Shown piece after piece: positions 26,676-35,300 of a stretch of DNA of 64,000 bases. Made by a program: the position numbers and the translations under genes. The DNA lies in NCBI RefSeq assembly GCF_030687575.1, contig NZ_CP117439.1, positions 3,835,501 through 3,899,500 on the forward strand, given 5' to 3'. Each line of letters starts with the position of its first letter. The first letter of the stretch is position 1. The notes below the pieces were generated by a model, which saw nothing but the letters and a program-made list of their open reading frames with translations, was not told where the DNA came from and ran no database searches. This stretch comes from Pseudomonas sp. FP2309. Its GTDB lineage: Bacteria > Pseudomonadota > Gammaproteobacteria > Pseudomonadales > Pseudomonadaceae.

Positions 26676-27221
26676 GTGACATTGGAACAGAATTACACCG
26701 CGATCCTCGGCCAACTCGGCGAGGACGTCTCCCGCGAGGGCCTGCTCGACACGCCCAAGCGTGCCGCCAAGGCAATGCAGTACCTCTGCCGCGGTTATGA
26801 GCAGACGCTCGAAGAAGTCACCAACGGTGCCTTGTTCAGCTCCGACAACAGCGAAATGGTGCTGGTCAAGGACATCGAGTTGTACTCGCTGTGCGAACAC
26901 CACCTGCTGCCGTTTATCGGCAAGGCCCACGTGGCGTATATCCCCAGCGGCAAGGTGCTGGGGCTGTCCAAGGTCGCGCGGATCGTCGACATGTATGCGC
27001 GCCGCCTGCAGATCCAGGAAAACCTCAGCCGCCAGATCGCCGATGCAGTGATGCAAGTGACCGGCGCCCTGGGCGTGGCCGTGGTGATTGAAGCCAAGCA
27101 CATGTGCATGATGATGCGCGGTGTGGAGAAACAGAACTCTTCGATGATCACCTCGGTGATGCTCGGTGAGTTCCGCGAAAACGCGGCCACCCGCAGCGAA
27201 TTCCTCAGCCTGATCAAGTAA
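26676..27221 (+). CDS. folE: GTP cyclohydrolase I
   Basis: A 181-residue enzyme of type I Fol[16 protein letters not shown] at residues 20-34, the zinc motif [10 protein letters not shown] (Cys73, His76) and the second Cys in [19 protein letters not shown] are all present. It turns GTP into dihydroneopterin triphosphate for folate. I choose GTG 26676 because it gives the usual length and [11 protein letters not shown] start; an upstream in-frame GTG at 26607 would add 23 residues with no family similarity. The promoter region borders the zeta module. Confidence 0.9.
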   Translation: MTLEQNYTAILGQLGEDVSREGLLDTPKRAAKAMQYLCRGYEQTLEEVTNGALFSSDNSEMVLVKDIELYSLCEHHLLPFIGKAHVAYIPSGKVLGLSKVARIVDMYARRLQIQENLSRQIADAVMQVTGALGVAVVIEAKHMCMMMRGVEKQNSSMITSVMLGEFRENAATRSEFLSLIK

Positions 27222-27235
27222 CGGGCCGGGTAGGA

Positions 27236-27264
27236 AAAACCGGCGTTCATCGCCGGTTTTTTTT
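27236..27264 (+). terminator. Rho-independent terminator after folE
   Basis: AAAACCGGCG, loop TTCAT, CGCCGGTTTT, followed by TTTT: a perfect 10-bp stem with a long T run. Confidence 0.92.
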
Positions 27265-27321
27265 CGTCTGCAGAAATCAGGTAAGCTGCGCCCCCTCAGT
27301 TCTGGGCAAGAGGTAACAGCC

Positions 27322-27693
27322 ATGTTCGTCAAAGCACTTCGAGTGGGCCTCGGCCACGTCATCATCGCGGGCGACTTCCTGACCCGTCCACGCAAAAAGC
27401 AGCGCCCGGCCGAACAACAGGCGCAGGTCAATGCGGCGGCCAAAGGCCTGACGCTGTATCAATTCCACGCTTGCCCGTTCTGTGTGAAGACCCGTCGCAC
27501 CCTGCACCGCCTGAACGTACCGGTGGCGTTGAAGGATGCGAAAAACAACGAGCAGGACCGCCAGACCCTGCTGGAGCAAGGTGGCAAGATCAAAGTGCCG
27601 TGCCTGCGCATCGAAGAAAACGGCCAGACCACCTGGATGTATGACTCCAAAGTGATCATCGATTACCTCGACAAGCGCTTCGCCGCGATCTGA
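27322..27693 (+). CDS. Glutaredoxin-family protein with N-terminal extension
   Basis: A 123-residue protein. The first ~40 residues include a mildly hydrophobic stretch and a basic segment (RPRKKQR). Residues 42-123 form a glutaredoxin/GST-N thioredoxin fold with the dithiol site HACPFCVKTRRTL (CPFC at 51-54) and KVPCLRIE carrying the cis-Pro loop. The end, SKVIIDYLDKRF, resembles the GST N-domain. It is probably a thiol-disulfide oxidoreductase using glutathione. Confidence 0.87.
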   Translation: MFVKALRVGLGHVIIAGDFLTRPRKKQRPAEQQAQVNAAAKGLTLYQFHACPFCVKTRRTLHRLNVPVALKDAKNNEQDRQTLLEQGGKIKVPCLRIEENGQTTWMYDSKVIIDYLDKRFAAI

Positions 27694-27760
27694 CCGACAC
27701 CGACCCGCTATGGGGGTTGTGTGAGCGGTCCTACATCCGCTGCCACCATTTGACCGGCGT

Positions 27761-28363
27761 TTAATCCAGCATCGCCACATGTTTGGGATGGCTGGCCACG
27801 CGCTTCAACCACGCCTGCACGGCCGGGTAAGGCGTCAAATCAAACCCGCCTTCGTGGGCCACATGGGTGTAGGCATACAACGCGATATCGGCGATCGAAT
27901 ATTGCTCGCCCACCAGGTACGGCGTGGCCTGCAACTGACGCTCCATGACCCGCAGGGCTTTGTAACCGCCCTTATGGGTGGTCTTGTACTCCTCAAGACG
28001 ATCCTCGGGCATGTTCAGGTAAAACTGGATAAACCGCGCTACCGCAATGTACGGCTCGTGGCTGTACTGCTCGAAGAACTGCCATTGCAGCACTTGGGTG
28101 CGCAGGCGCGGCTCGGTCGGCAGAAATTCGCTGCCGTCGGCCAGGAAGTTGAGGATCGCGTTGGACTCCCACAGGCATGTGCCGTCTTCCAGTTCCAGCA
28201 CCGGGATCTTGCCGTTGGGGTTCTTGGCCAGGAACTCTGCGGTCTGGGTATCGCCCTTGAGGATGTCGACATCCACCCACTGGTACGGAATGCCCAGCAG
28301 GTTGAGCATCAACTTGACCTTGTAGCAGTTGCCCGAACGGTAATCGCCATAAACCTTGTACAT
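27761..28363 (-). CDS. Glutathione S-transferase family protein
   Basis: A 200-residue GST. Residues 1-80 form the thioredoxin-like domain (MYKVYGDYRSGNCYKVKLML, NGKIPVLELEDG, WESNAILNFLA with the cis-Pro and Glu/Ser glutathione contacts). Residues 90-200 form the helical domain ending SIADIALYAYTHVAHEGGF. I start at ATG 28363 where family similarity begins; the upstream open frame is part of the next gene read in another frame. It is 10 bp downstream of the aminotransferase gene and is probably its operon partner. Confidence 0.88.
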   Translation of the reverse strand: MYKVYGDYRSGNCYKVKLMLNLLGIPYQWVDVDILKGDTQTAEFLAKNPNGKIPVLELEDGTCLWESNAILNFLADGSEFLPTEPRLRTQVLQWQFFEQYSHEPYIAVARFIQFYLNMPEDRLEEYKTTHKGGYKALRVMERQLQATPYLVGEQYSIADIALYAYTHVAHEGGFDLTPYPAVQAWLKRVASHPKHVAMLD

Positions 28364-28373
28364 GGGGCTCCCC

Positions 28374-29540
28374 TTATGCCGCTTGCGCGTGCTGTGCTTG
28401 ACGGACCACCGCGGCCAGGCGCTTGAGACCTTCGTCCAGGCGGGCCGGGTCGATATGACTGAAATTGAGGCGCAACGAGCCCAGGTGTCGGTCCGGCTCG
28501 GAGAAGAACGGTTCACCGGGCATAAACGCGACGTTCTGCTCCAGCGCTTGGGCCAATAAGGTGCGGGTATCCAGCGGTTGTTTCAAGGTCAGCCAGAAGA
28601 ATAATCCGCCCTGGGGCACTTGCCAGTCGGCCAGCTCACCAAAGTGGCGCTCGAGGGCGGCCTGGAAAGCATCGCGGCGCTCGCGGTAAAAATGGCGCAG
28701 TTGCCCCAGATGGTGCTGGTATTTTTCTGTGCCGATCCACTGCATCGCCTGCCATTGGCCCACACGGTTGGTGTGCAGGTCGGCCGATTGCTTGAGCTTG
28801 AGCAGATGCGGGAACAGGTCGGGACTGGCGATCAGGTAACCCACACGCAGTCCGGGCGACAGGGTCTTGGACACGGTGCCGGTGTAGATCCAGCTGGCTT
28901 TGGTCAGGCGGCTGACGATGGGCTGCGCGCTGGCGCCGTCGAAGCTCAGTTCGCGGTAGGGCTCGTCTTCGATCAGGGTCACGCCGAACTCATCGAGCAA
29001 GGCCGCCACGGCGTCGCGCTTGGCGTCGCTGTAGCGCACGGCCGAGGGGTTCTGGAAGGTCGGGATCAGGTAGATGAATGCCGGGCGATGGCGCTCCAGG
29101 TTGGCGCGCAACGCGGCCAAGTCCGGGCCGTCGGCTTCCAGTTGCACGGTGAGGCATTCGGCGCCGAACAGTTGGAAGATCTGCAACGCGGCCAGGTAGG
29201 TCGGGCCTTCCAGCAGGATCTGCGTGCCTTTGTCGATATACAGCTTGGCCGCCAGGTCCAGGGTTTGCTGGGAGCCACTGACCACCAGCACTTGGCTGGC
29301 CTGGCACGGCACGCCCAGTGCGCGGGCTTCGGCGGCGAGCAGTTCGCGCAGCTGCGGTTCACCTTCGCTCATGCCGTACTGGCCGATGTTCAACGGCATG
29401 TCGTCCCAGTTCAGCGCGGGCAACATGGCTTCGGCCGGCAGACCGCCAGCGAACGACATCACTTCCGGGCGCTGGGCCGCCGCGAGAATTTCCCGGATCA
29501 GGGAGCTTTTAAGGCGTGTAACACGTTCAGAGAAGGCCAT
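28374..29540 (-). CDS. PLP-dependent aminotransferase, class I/II (2-aminoadipate type)
   Basis: A 388-residue fold-type I enzyme. MSFAGGLPAEAMLP near residue 30, VVSGSQQTLDLAAKLYIDKG near 90 and TGTVSKTLSPGLRVGYL near 225 (PLP Lys in the SKTLS motif) are visible, as in the LysN/MocR-related aminotransferases without a DNA-binding domain. The substrate is unknown. I start at ATG 29540. It is divergent from a MarR gene, and a palindrome lies 35 bp upstream of its start, so control by that regulator is likely. Confidence 0.87.
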   Translation of the reverse strand: MAFSERVTRLKSSLIREILAAAQRPEVMSFAGGLPAEAMLPALNWDDMPLNIGQYGMSEGEPQLRELLAAEARALGVPCQASQVLVVSGSQQTLDLAAKLYIDKGTQILLEGPTYLAALQIFQLFGAECLTVQLEADGPDLAALRANLERHRPAFIYLIPTFQNPSAVRYSDAKRDAVAALLDEFGVTLIEDEPYRELSFDGASAQPIVSRLTKASWIYTGTVSKTLSPGLRVGYLIASPDLFPHLLKLKQSADLHTNRVGQWQAMQWIGTEKYQHHLGQLRHFYRERRDAFQAALERHFGELADWQVPQGGLFFWLTLKQPLDTRTLLAQALEQNVAFMPGEPFFSEPDRHLGSLRLNFSHIDPARLDEGLKRLAAVVRQAQHAQAA

Positions 29541-29574
29541 GGAGGTCACCGCTAGCGAAGGCTGTAGGAAATAC

Positions 29575-29589
29575 GTCAAACTGGTTGAC
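29575..29589. promoter_or_regulatory. Candidate MarR operator, site 1
   Basis: GTCAA-ACTGG-TTGAC, an inverted repeat with 5-base spacer inside the longer shared unit ATACGTCAA-N5-TTGACC. It lies between the divergent aminotransferase and marR starts. Its twin is centred 42 bp away, four helical turns. Confidence 0.6.
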
Positions 29590-29616
29590 CGAAATTACGC
29601 CGACCCGAGTAGATAC

Positions 29617-29631
29617 GTCAATATGCTTGAC
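29617..29631. promoter_or_regulatory. Candidate MarR operator, site 2 (over the marR start codon)
   Basis: GTCAA-TATGC-TTGAC, with the same flanks as site 1 (ATACGTCAA before, CC-type after). It covers the proposed marR start codon at 29623-29625, a position suited to autorepression. Confidence 0.6.
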
Positions 29632-30057
29632 CTTAAAAACCAGACCAGCCAGCAACAAGCCATGGAGGCGTTCTTCTTCGGCTATCAGGCGTTTACCGCC
29701 AAGGCTGACGAAATGCTCGAGCGTCGCGGCCTGAGCCGGGTGCACCAGCGCATCGTTTTTTTTATCGCGCGCTACCCGACGTTGAGCGTGAAGGAGCTGT
29801 TGGAATTACTCGGTGTGAGCAAGCAGGCGCTGAATATGCCACTGCGCCAATTGCAGGAAATGCAGCTGGTGGACAGCGTTGCGTCCGCGACCGACAAGCG
29901 CAAACGCCTGCTGCAATTGACCGAAGAGGGGCTGCGTTTCGAACAGTCGTTGCGCCGTGAACAGGTGAAGTTGTTGCAACGCGCGTTCAATGAGGCCGGC
30001 GAAGAGGCGGTGAACGGATGGTTGGCGGTGAACCAGGCACTGGCGGGCCAACCTTGA
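29623..30057 (+). CDS. MarR family transcriptional regulator
   Basis: A 144-residue winged-helix regulator. LSRVHQRIVFFIARYPTLSVKELLELLGVSKQALNMPLRQLQEMQLV is the DNA-binding region and ATDKRKRLLQLTEEG the wing, as in MarR. I start at ATG 29623 (normal family length). An in-frame ATG at 29539 would overlap the opposite gene's start within the CCATGG sequence. It probably represses itself and the divergent aminotransferase-GST genes through the two GTCAA-N5-TTGAC sites. Confidence 0.85.
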   Translation: MLDLKNQTSQQQAMEAFFFGYQAFTAKADEMLERRGLSRVHQRIVFFIARYPTLSVKELLELLGVSKQALNMPLRQLQEMQLVDSVASATDKRKRLLQLTEEGLRFEQSLRREQVKLLQRAFNEAGEEAVNGWLAVNQALAGQP

Positions 30058-30172
30058 CCCCCTGAAGGGCCGCTGCGCGTCCCAACGTGCACAAACCCGC
30101 TCGCCACAGGCGTCATGTGGGCGTTGCCTTTCATCTCTTTCGCACACAAAATACAAAACATTATTTGCTTTA

Positions 30173-30184
30173 TTTGTATACAAA
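30173..30184. promoter_or_regulatory. TTTGTATACAAA palindrome upstream of the purine permease
   Basis: A perfect 12-bp palindrome, 111 bp before the permease start, in AT-rich DNA. Its core TTGTATACAA recurs exactly before puuE (38409-38418). It resembles sites of GntR/FCD-type regulators. Confidence 0.6.
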
Positions 30185-30294
30185 AGCATAATTCGCTTCG
30201 TGCGAGTTCCTGACCTTTCAGTCAACAAACCCGCAGGTACCTCACAGCGCCTTGGCGCTGGACATAACAATAAAATGCTTGAGGAGTACTCGCT

Positions 30295-31653
30295 GTGGAT
30301 AGCCGCAAATCCGAAGCCCCGCTGGACCTTGCCCCGCCAAACCTCGCCCCCGTCAAGCAGGGCTGGCTGGAACGCCTGTTCAAATTGAGCGTGCATGGCA
30401 CCACAGTGAAGACCGAGCTGATCGCCGGCCTCACCACCTTCATCACCATGGCCTACATCATCTTCGTCAACCCCAACATCATGGCCGACGCCGGCATCGA
30501 TCACGGCGCCGCGTTCGTCGCCACCTGCATTGCCGCAGCACTCGGTTGCCTGTTGATGGGCCTGTACGCCAACTGGCCCGTGGGGCTGGCGCCGGGCATG
30601 GGTTTGAATGCGTTTTTTACCTACACCGTGGTCGGAACCATGGGCTACAACTGGGAAACCGCGCTGGGCGCGGTGTTTATCTCGGGCGTGCTGTTCATGA
30701 TCCTGACCCTGTCGCGCATTCGCGAATGGCTGCTCAACAGCATCCCGGTGAGCCTGCGCCATGCCATGGGCGCAGGTGTCGGTCTGTTTCTCGGGGTGAT
30801 CGGCCTGAAGACCGCCGGCATCATCGTCGACAGCCCGGCCACGCTGATCAAGCTGGGTTCACTGCATGAACCGGCGCCACTGCTGGCGGCCATCTGCTTT
30901 TTGCTGATCGCGATCCTCAGCTATCACCGTGTATTCGGCGCGATCCTGCTGAGCATCATCGCCGTGACGCTGGCCGGCTGGGGCTTGGGTCTGGTGCAGT
31001 ATCAGGGCATCGTCGCCACCCCGCCGAGCCTGGCGCCGACCTGGATGGCCATGGATGTGATGGGCGTGTTCAACGTCAGCATGATCAGCGTGGTGTTTGC
31101 CTTTTTGTTTGTGCACATGTTCGACACTGCCGGCACCTTGATGGGCGTGGCCCAGCGCGCCGGCCTGGTGAACCCCGACGGCAGGATCGAAAACCTCTCC
31201 CGCGCTTTGAAAGCCGACAGTGCGTCCAGCGTGTTCGGCGCCATGGTCGGCGTGCCCCCGGTAACCAGCTACGTAGAAAGTGCCGCGGGCGTGGCGGCCG
31301 GTGGGCGCACCGGGCTGACAGCCGTCACGGTGGGCGTATTGTTTGTGGCGGCGATGTTTTTTGCACCGCTGGCAGGCATGATTCCTGCATATGCCACGGC
31401 GGGCGCGTTGATCTACGTGGCGATGCTGATGATGAGCGGCATGGCGCATATCGAATGGGACGAAGCCACCGACAGCATTCCGGCGATCGTCACCATGATC
31501 ATGATGCCGCTGACCTTCTCGGTCGCCGATGGCATCGCCCTGGGCTTTATCACGTACGTGGCGCTCAAGGCCGGCACCGGCAAGCACAAGGAAATTTCCT
31601 TGAGCCTGTGGGCGTTGTGCGCAATTTTCATCGCCAAGTTTGTCTTCCTGTAA
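30295..31653 (+). CDS. NCS2-type purine permease, AzgA/GhxP-like (hypoxanthine/guanine/adenine)
   Basis: A 452-residue membrane protein with about 12-14 helices. TELIAGLTTFITMAYIIFVNPNIMADAG near residue 42, GLAPGMGLNAFFTYTVV near 98 and MFDTAGTLMGVAQRAGL near 275 are the signatures of the AzgA-like branch. It imports purine bases by proton symport. The start is GTG 30295 with GAGGAG ahead. The TTTGTATACAAA palindrome upstream and the purine-degradation cluster further on tie it to purine use. Confidence 0.9.
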   Translation: MDSRKSEAPLDLAPPNLAPVKQGWLERLFKLSVHGTTVKTELIAGLTTFITMAYIIFVNPNIMADAGIDHGAAFVATCIAAALGCLLMGLYANWPVGLAPGMGLNAFFTYTVVGTMGYNWETALGAVFISGVLFMILTLSRIREWLLNSIPVSLRHAMGAGVGLFLGVIGLKTAGIIVDSPATLIKLGSLHEPAPLLAAICFLLIAILSYHRVFGAILLSIIAVTLAGWGLGLVQYQGIVATPPSLAPTWMAMDVMGVFNVSMISVVFAFLFVHMFDTAGTLMGVAQRAGLVNPDGRIENLSRALKADSASSVFGAMVGVPPVTSYVESAAGVAAGGRTGLTAVTVGVLFVAAMFFAPLAGMIPAYATAGALIYVAMLMMSGMAHIEWDEATDSIPAIVTMIMMPLTFSVADGIALGFITYVALKAGTGKHKEISLSLWALCAIFIAKFVFL

Positions 31654-31673
31654 ATCGGGAAGTGGCGAACACT

Positions 31674-31697
31674 GCCTCGCCTTCGGGCGGGGCTTTT
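31674..31697 (+). terminator. Hairpin with U-run after the purine permease gene
   Basis: GCCTCGCC, loop TTCG, GGCGGGGC (one G-T pair), then TTTT. It probably ends or reduces transcription before the LysE gene. Confidence 0.75.
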
Positions 31698-31716
31698 GCA
31701 TGAATGGAGAACTGTA

Positions 31717-32343
31717 ATGAGTGTGGAAACCTGGCTGCTGTTCAGCGGCGCTGCCTTGATCGTGATCCTGATTCCAGGCCCCCTGTCGTTGCTGATGATC
31801 AGCAACAGCCTCAACTACGGCCTGCGCCGTTCGTACCCGGCCTTTCTCGGCGGAGTGTTTGCCTCGATCTGTCTGTTGAGCGCTTCGGCCCTGGGCCTGG
31901 GCGCGCTGTTGCTGGCCTCGGAGCAGCTATTCAGCGCCTTGAAGATCGCCGGTGCGCTGTATCTGTTCTACCTCGCCTGGCAGAGTTGGCAGCAATCGCG
32001 CCTGCCGTCCCAGGGCGCGGTTGTGCCGCAAGCGGCTGCGGTGCCGCGCTTTCGTGCCTTGTTTGGCCGCGCCTTTGTACTGGGCGCCAGCAACCCCAAG
32101 GACATCCTGTTTTTTGCCGCGTTCCTGCCGCAGTTTCTCAGCAGTGAGCAACCGTTTTTACCGCAGTTGCTGATCATGATCGCCACCTGGACCGTGCTCG
32201 ACCTGCTGTGCAAGCTGGCTTACGGCCTCGGCGCCCATGGTGCTGCGCGGTACCTGCGCAGCGGCAAGGGCCAGAGTTGGTTCAATCGCGTGAGCGCCGG
32301 GTTGTTTGGCGGCGCCGGGGCCGCATCGTTGCTCAGCCACTGA
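31717..32343 (+). CDS. LysE family amino-acid exporter
   Basis: A 208-residue membrane protein with six helices. The N-terminal IPGPLSLLMISNSLNYGLRRSYPAFLGG matches the LysE/RhtB PGP motif, and ASNPKDILFFAAFLPQFL is the family's second signature. It exports amino acids or related small molecules; substrate unknown. I start at ATG 31717, 63 bp after the permease stop and downstream of a hairpin, so co-transcription is limited. Confidence 0.88.
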   Translation: MSVETWLLFSGAALIVILIPGPLSLLMISNSLNYGLRRSYPAFLGGVFASICLLSASALGLGALLLASEQLFSALKIAGALYLFYLAWQSWQQSRLPSQGAVVPQAAAVPRFRALFGRAFVLGASNPKDILFFAAFLPQFLSSEQPFLPQLLIMIATWTVLDLLCKLAYGLGAHGAARYLRSGKGQSWFNRVSAGLFGGAGAASLLSH

Positions 32344-32368
32344 CCCCCCTCCCTCAAGCCGGTCGAAC

Positions 32369-35300
32369 CTATGGCAGGTCGGCCGGCCTGATGAAGTACA
32401 CGGTGGGCGGGTTGACGTTCTGGATCCCCGCGAACAGTTTGACCAGCCGCCCCTGCTCCTGGGCCGCCTGGAATGGCTTGTAGATGTCCGGGTGCAATCT
32501 GCTCTTATCCATAAGCCAGGCATGCGACATCGCGCGTTCTCTGCCGAGCTTCATGGAAAGGCTTCGACCGTCCAACCATTTGATCAACACGAAATACCGG
32601 TTACCAGATGCCGGGTGCGTGCAGTCCAAGTGAAGGTATTGAGGATGGTGTGGAACGGGCACTCGCTTGACCACAAACCCCTGGCGCCTGAGAACATCGC
32701 TGACCGCATCGGCGCTGGCGGTTACCCGAGCGTGTGTGGTCGCCCTGTCACCAGTGCGCCTGCTGAATAACTTTACGTCCAGGGCAGCAGGCAGGTAGAA
32801 GTCCACCCGTTCGAAGCCTCCCACTTCAGTGTCCGCGCCGACATAAAGCGTGCCTTTCTTGCGTGGGCTCAGCGGCCGCAGCATGGTCAGCAAATCATCG
32901 GTTTCAACCATTGCGCCTATGCTGCGAGGCGTCCATTTATTCAGCGCCGCGCGGATGTTCAACAGGCGGGTACCGGTCACAGCGGTACCCGCATCGGCCA
33001 GCTCCACCAAACGGCGCGTGACCTGCTGAACGCTTGAGGGGGTCAGGTCCGGGAAGCGCGCGCCCATTGAAGCAGGCAGCGGCTGACTGAACAGCGGTTC
33101 GCGCGCCGTCCAGCGCAGGTCTTCGCCAAAGGTGAAAGGCGCAGGTTGCTGGGGAAGGTTCTCACTCAGGCAGCGGGTCAACTGATCGATGCTCTGCATG
33201 AGCTCGCCCCTGGGCTTGAGGAAAACCACATCGGATTGGGACTGGGCGCCGGCCGGGAGCGTGTCGTAATAGTGCTCGCCTATTTTCAGCAGCGCCCCTC
33301 GTCGCCCATCGGCGATGTACAACCGTTTGTCCGGCACCAACTCCCTGACCTGGGCGGCGTCCAGCGCCTGCCCCCATTCGCGCCAGTAACTGGTGAGGTT
33401 GTGGGCGCGTTTTGTCAGGTCTCCGGCCAGATACTGCGAGGGCGGGGCCCAACTGACCGGGGTGGACGACGGGGTGGGCTGCCAGAAAGGCCCCGCGCCG
33501 GCACTGGTCCCCGGCTGTGGCTCCAACCGGTCCGCGCCCAGCAACCAATCCCGTGGTTCCTCGACGTACACGAACAGCTCGTTTTCTCCCGGTGTCTGCC
33601 GGTTTCTGAAACGCAACCGCTGCTCGCCTTCACGCTGGTAGACGCCAAAACGCTGGCCGTTGGCGTCGGGCACATAGTGTTCGCCGTTGCGTATGAATGT
33701 GCCCTTGTCCAGCGGCGCCTTCAGTTCGATGGCCTCGCTGGCGGCGCCGGGCAGCTTATAGAGGTCCAGGCCCTTGAGCCGGATGGGCGACGGCGGCGGC
33801 CCCACAGCCAGGGTGCCCAGCCTGCGATAACCGCGACGCAAGTGCCTTAACGCCGAGCCCATCAAGCGTCCAGACGCGCCCGTCAGCGGCTTGGCCACCG
33901 CGCCTGCCCCTTTGACCGGCACAAACGTCAGTGCCACCTCGATCAGCACTTGATGCAGGGTGATGGCCAACTCGACAGCATCGTCGGCACTGCCACTGTG
34001 ATAAAACCGGCGCGCAGCCACCAGCGCCTCATAAGCCAACACCCCCAGCCCCACCAGCGGTATCAGCGCCAGCAGCCCACGGGTCACCCGCGCGGTGGCT
34101 TCATCCTGGCGCCAGGCGCGATAGGCTTGCAGGCTGTGCCTGGAATTGGATTCGGCGCGCGCCTGACGCTGCACCTGCAGCACGTGCGCGTGGGCCAGCA
34201 GCCCGAGCATGTCCTCGGCGTTCGTGGCGCTGATCCCCAGCCATTGTTGCGGATCAGCGTCGCGCTGCTCGTGCAGTTCGGTTTCTATCTCGCTCAGGGT
34301 CGTCGCCGGAAATACGCGCTTGGTCTGGAACCATTGATACAGGCATCTGCCCACCGCCACGGCCGGGCCGAGCAGCGACGAAAGCGTGAATAGTCTGGAG
34401 CGCTCCAGCATGCAGCGCCAACGCGAGGCTGGTTCCACTTGTGCCCTGAGCTCGCCGGGGTAGCTGGCCAGTGCTTCGGTTTCGGAGCCGGCGGCGACAC
34501 TGCTGGCCAGCGCGGCGAGGGCCTCCTTCGTCTGCCCTTGCGCCACCAAGGCCTGACGCAAGGCATTGAGGTCGGGGTATTCGGTCAGCGTCGGTAAGCC
34601 GTTGGCCTGCGGCCAATACAGCAGGCAATGAGGGCTGTGGCGGTCTTGGATGACCACCATCCCGGCGATGTGTCGCGCCCACGGTAAGGTCAGCGCCTCC
34701 AGCCGGACCACGGACAACGACGAAGCAGCCCGTCCCGGCCCAGACGCCGCCTTCAATGCCTGCTCGAACAAACGCACACCTTTGTCGCTCAGCGCGCGCT
34801 GCCGGGCATCGATCAACTGCAGTTTCGCCTCGCGCCGAACCGGCCTGCGCAACAACTCATGCAACAGCGGCGCGGCCTGGGCCGTCGCTGCCATGCCGTC
34901 CTCGCCATAACACACCTGGAAAATCTTGCGCTCGTAGTGGCCGCCGATATCCAGGGCGGCGATGGTCCTGATCAGGTAGTCCACGTTCAAGCGCGCCCGC
35001 CAGGCCGGGTCCAGGCATTTCATGTGGTTCAGGCGCCAGCGGGTCCACGGTGCTTCGGGGTCCAGGTTATGCAGCGCCAGTTGCACAAAGCTGAAGGTGG
35101 TGCGCTGGGGACTGACCACGGTTTTCGGTCCGGCCTCACCGGGCAGGCGCTCGGGATGGCCCGCCCAGACCATGCTCACATCGTCGGGTACATCGAACAG
35201 CGGGGTGTCGATATTCACCTGCGGGTACACCCCGTCCTGCGTCAGTTGCCGGATCAAGCGTTGACGGCCGAAATGCTCAACGTCCCCCAGGTGCCTGACC

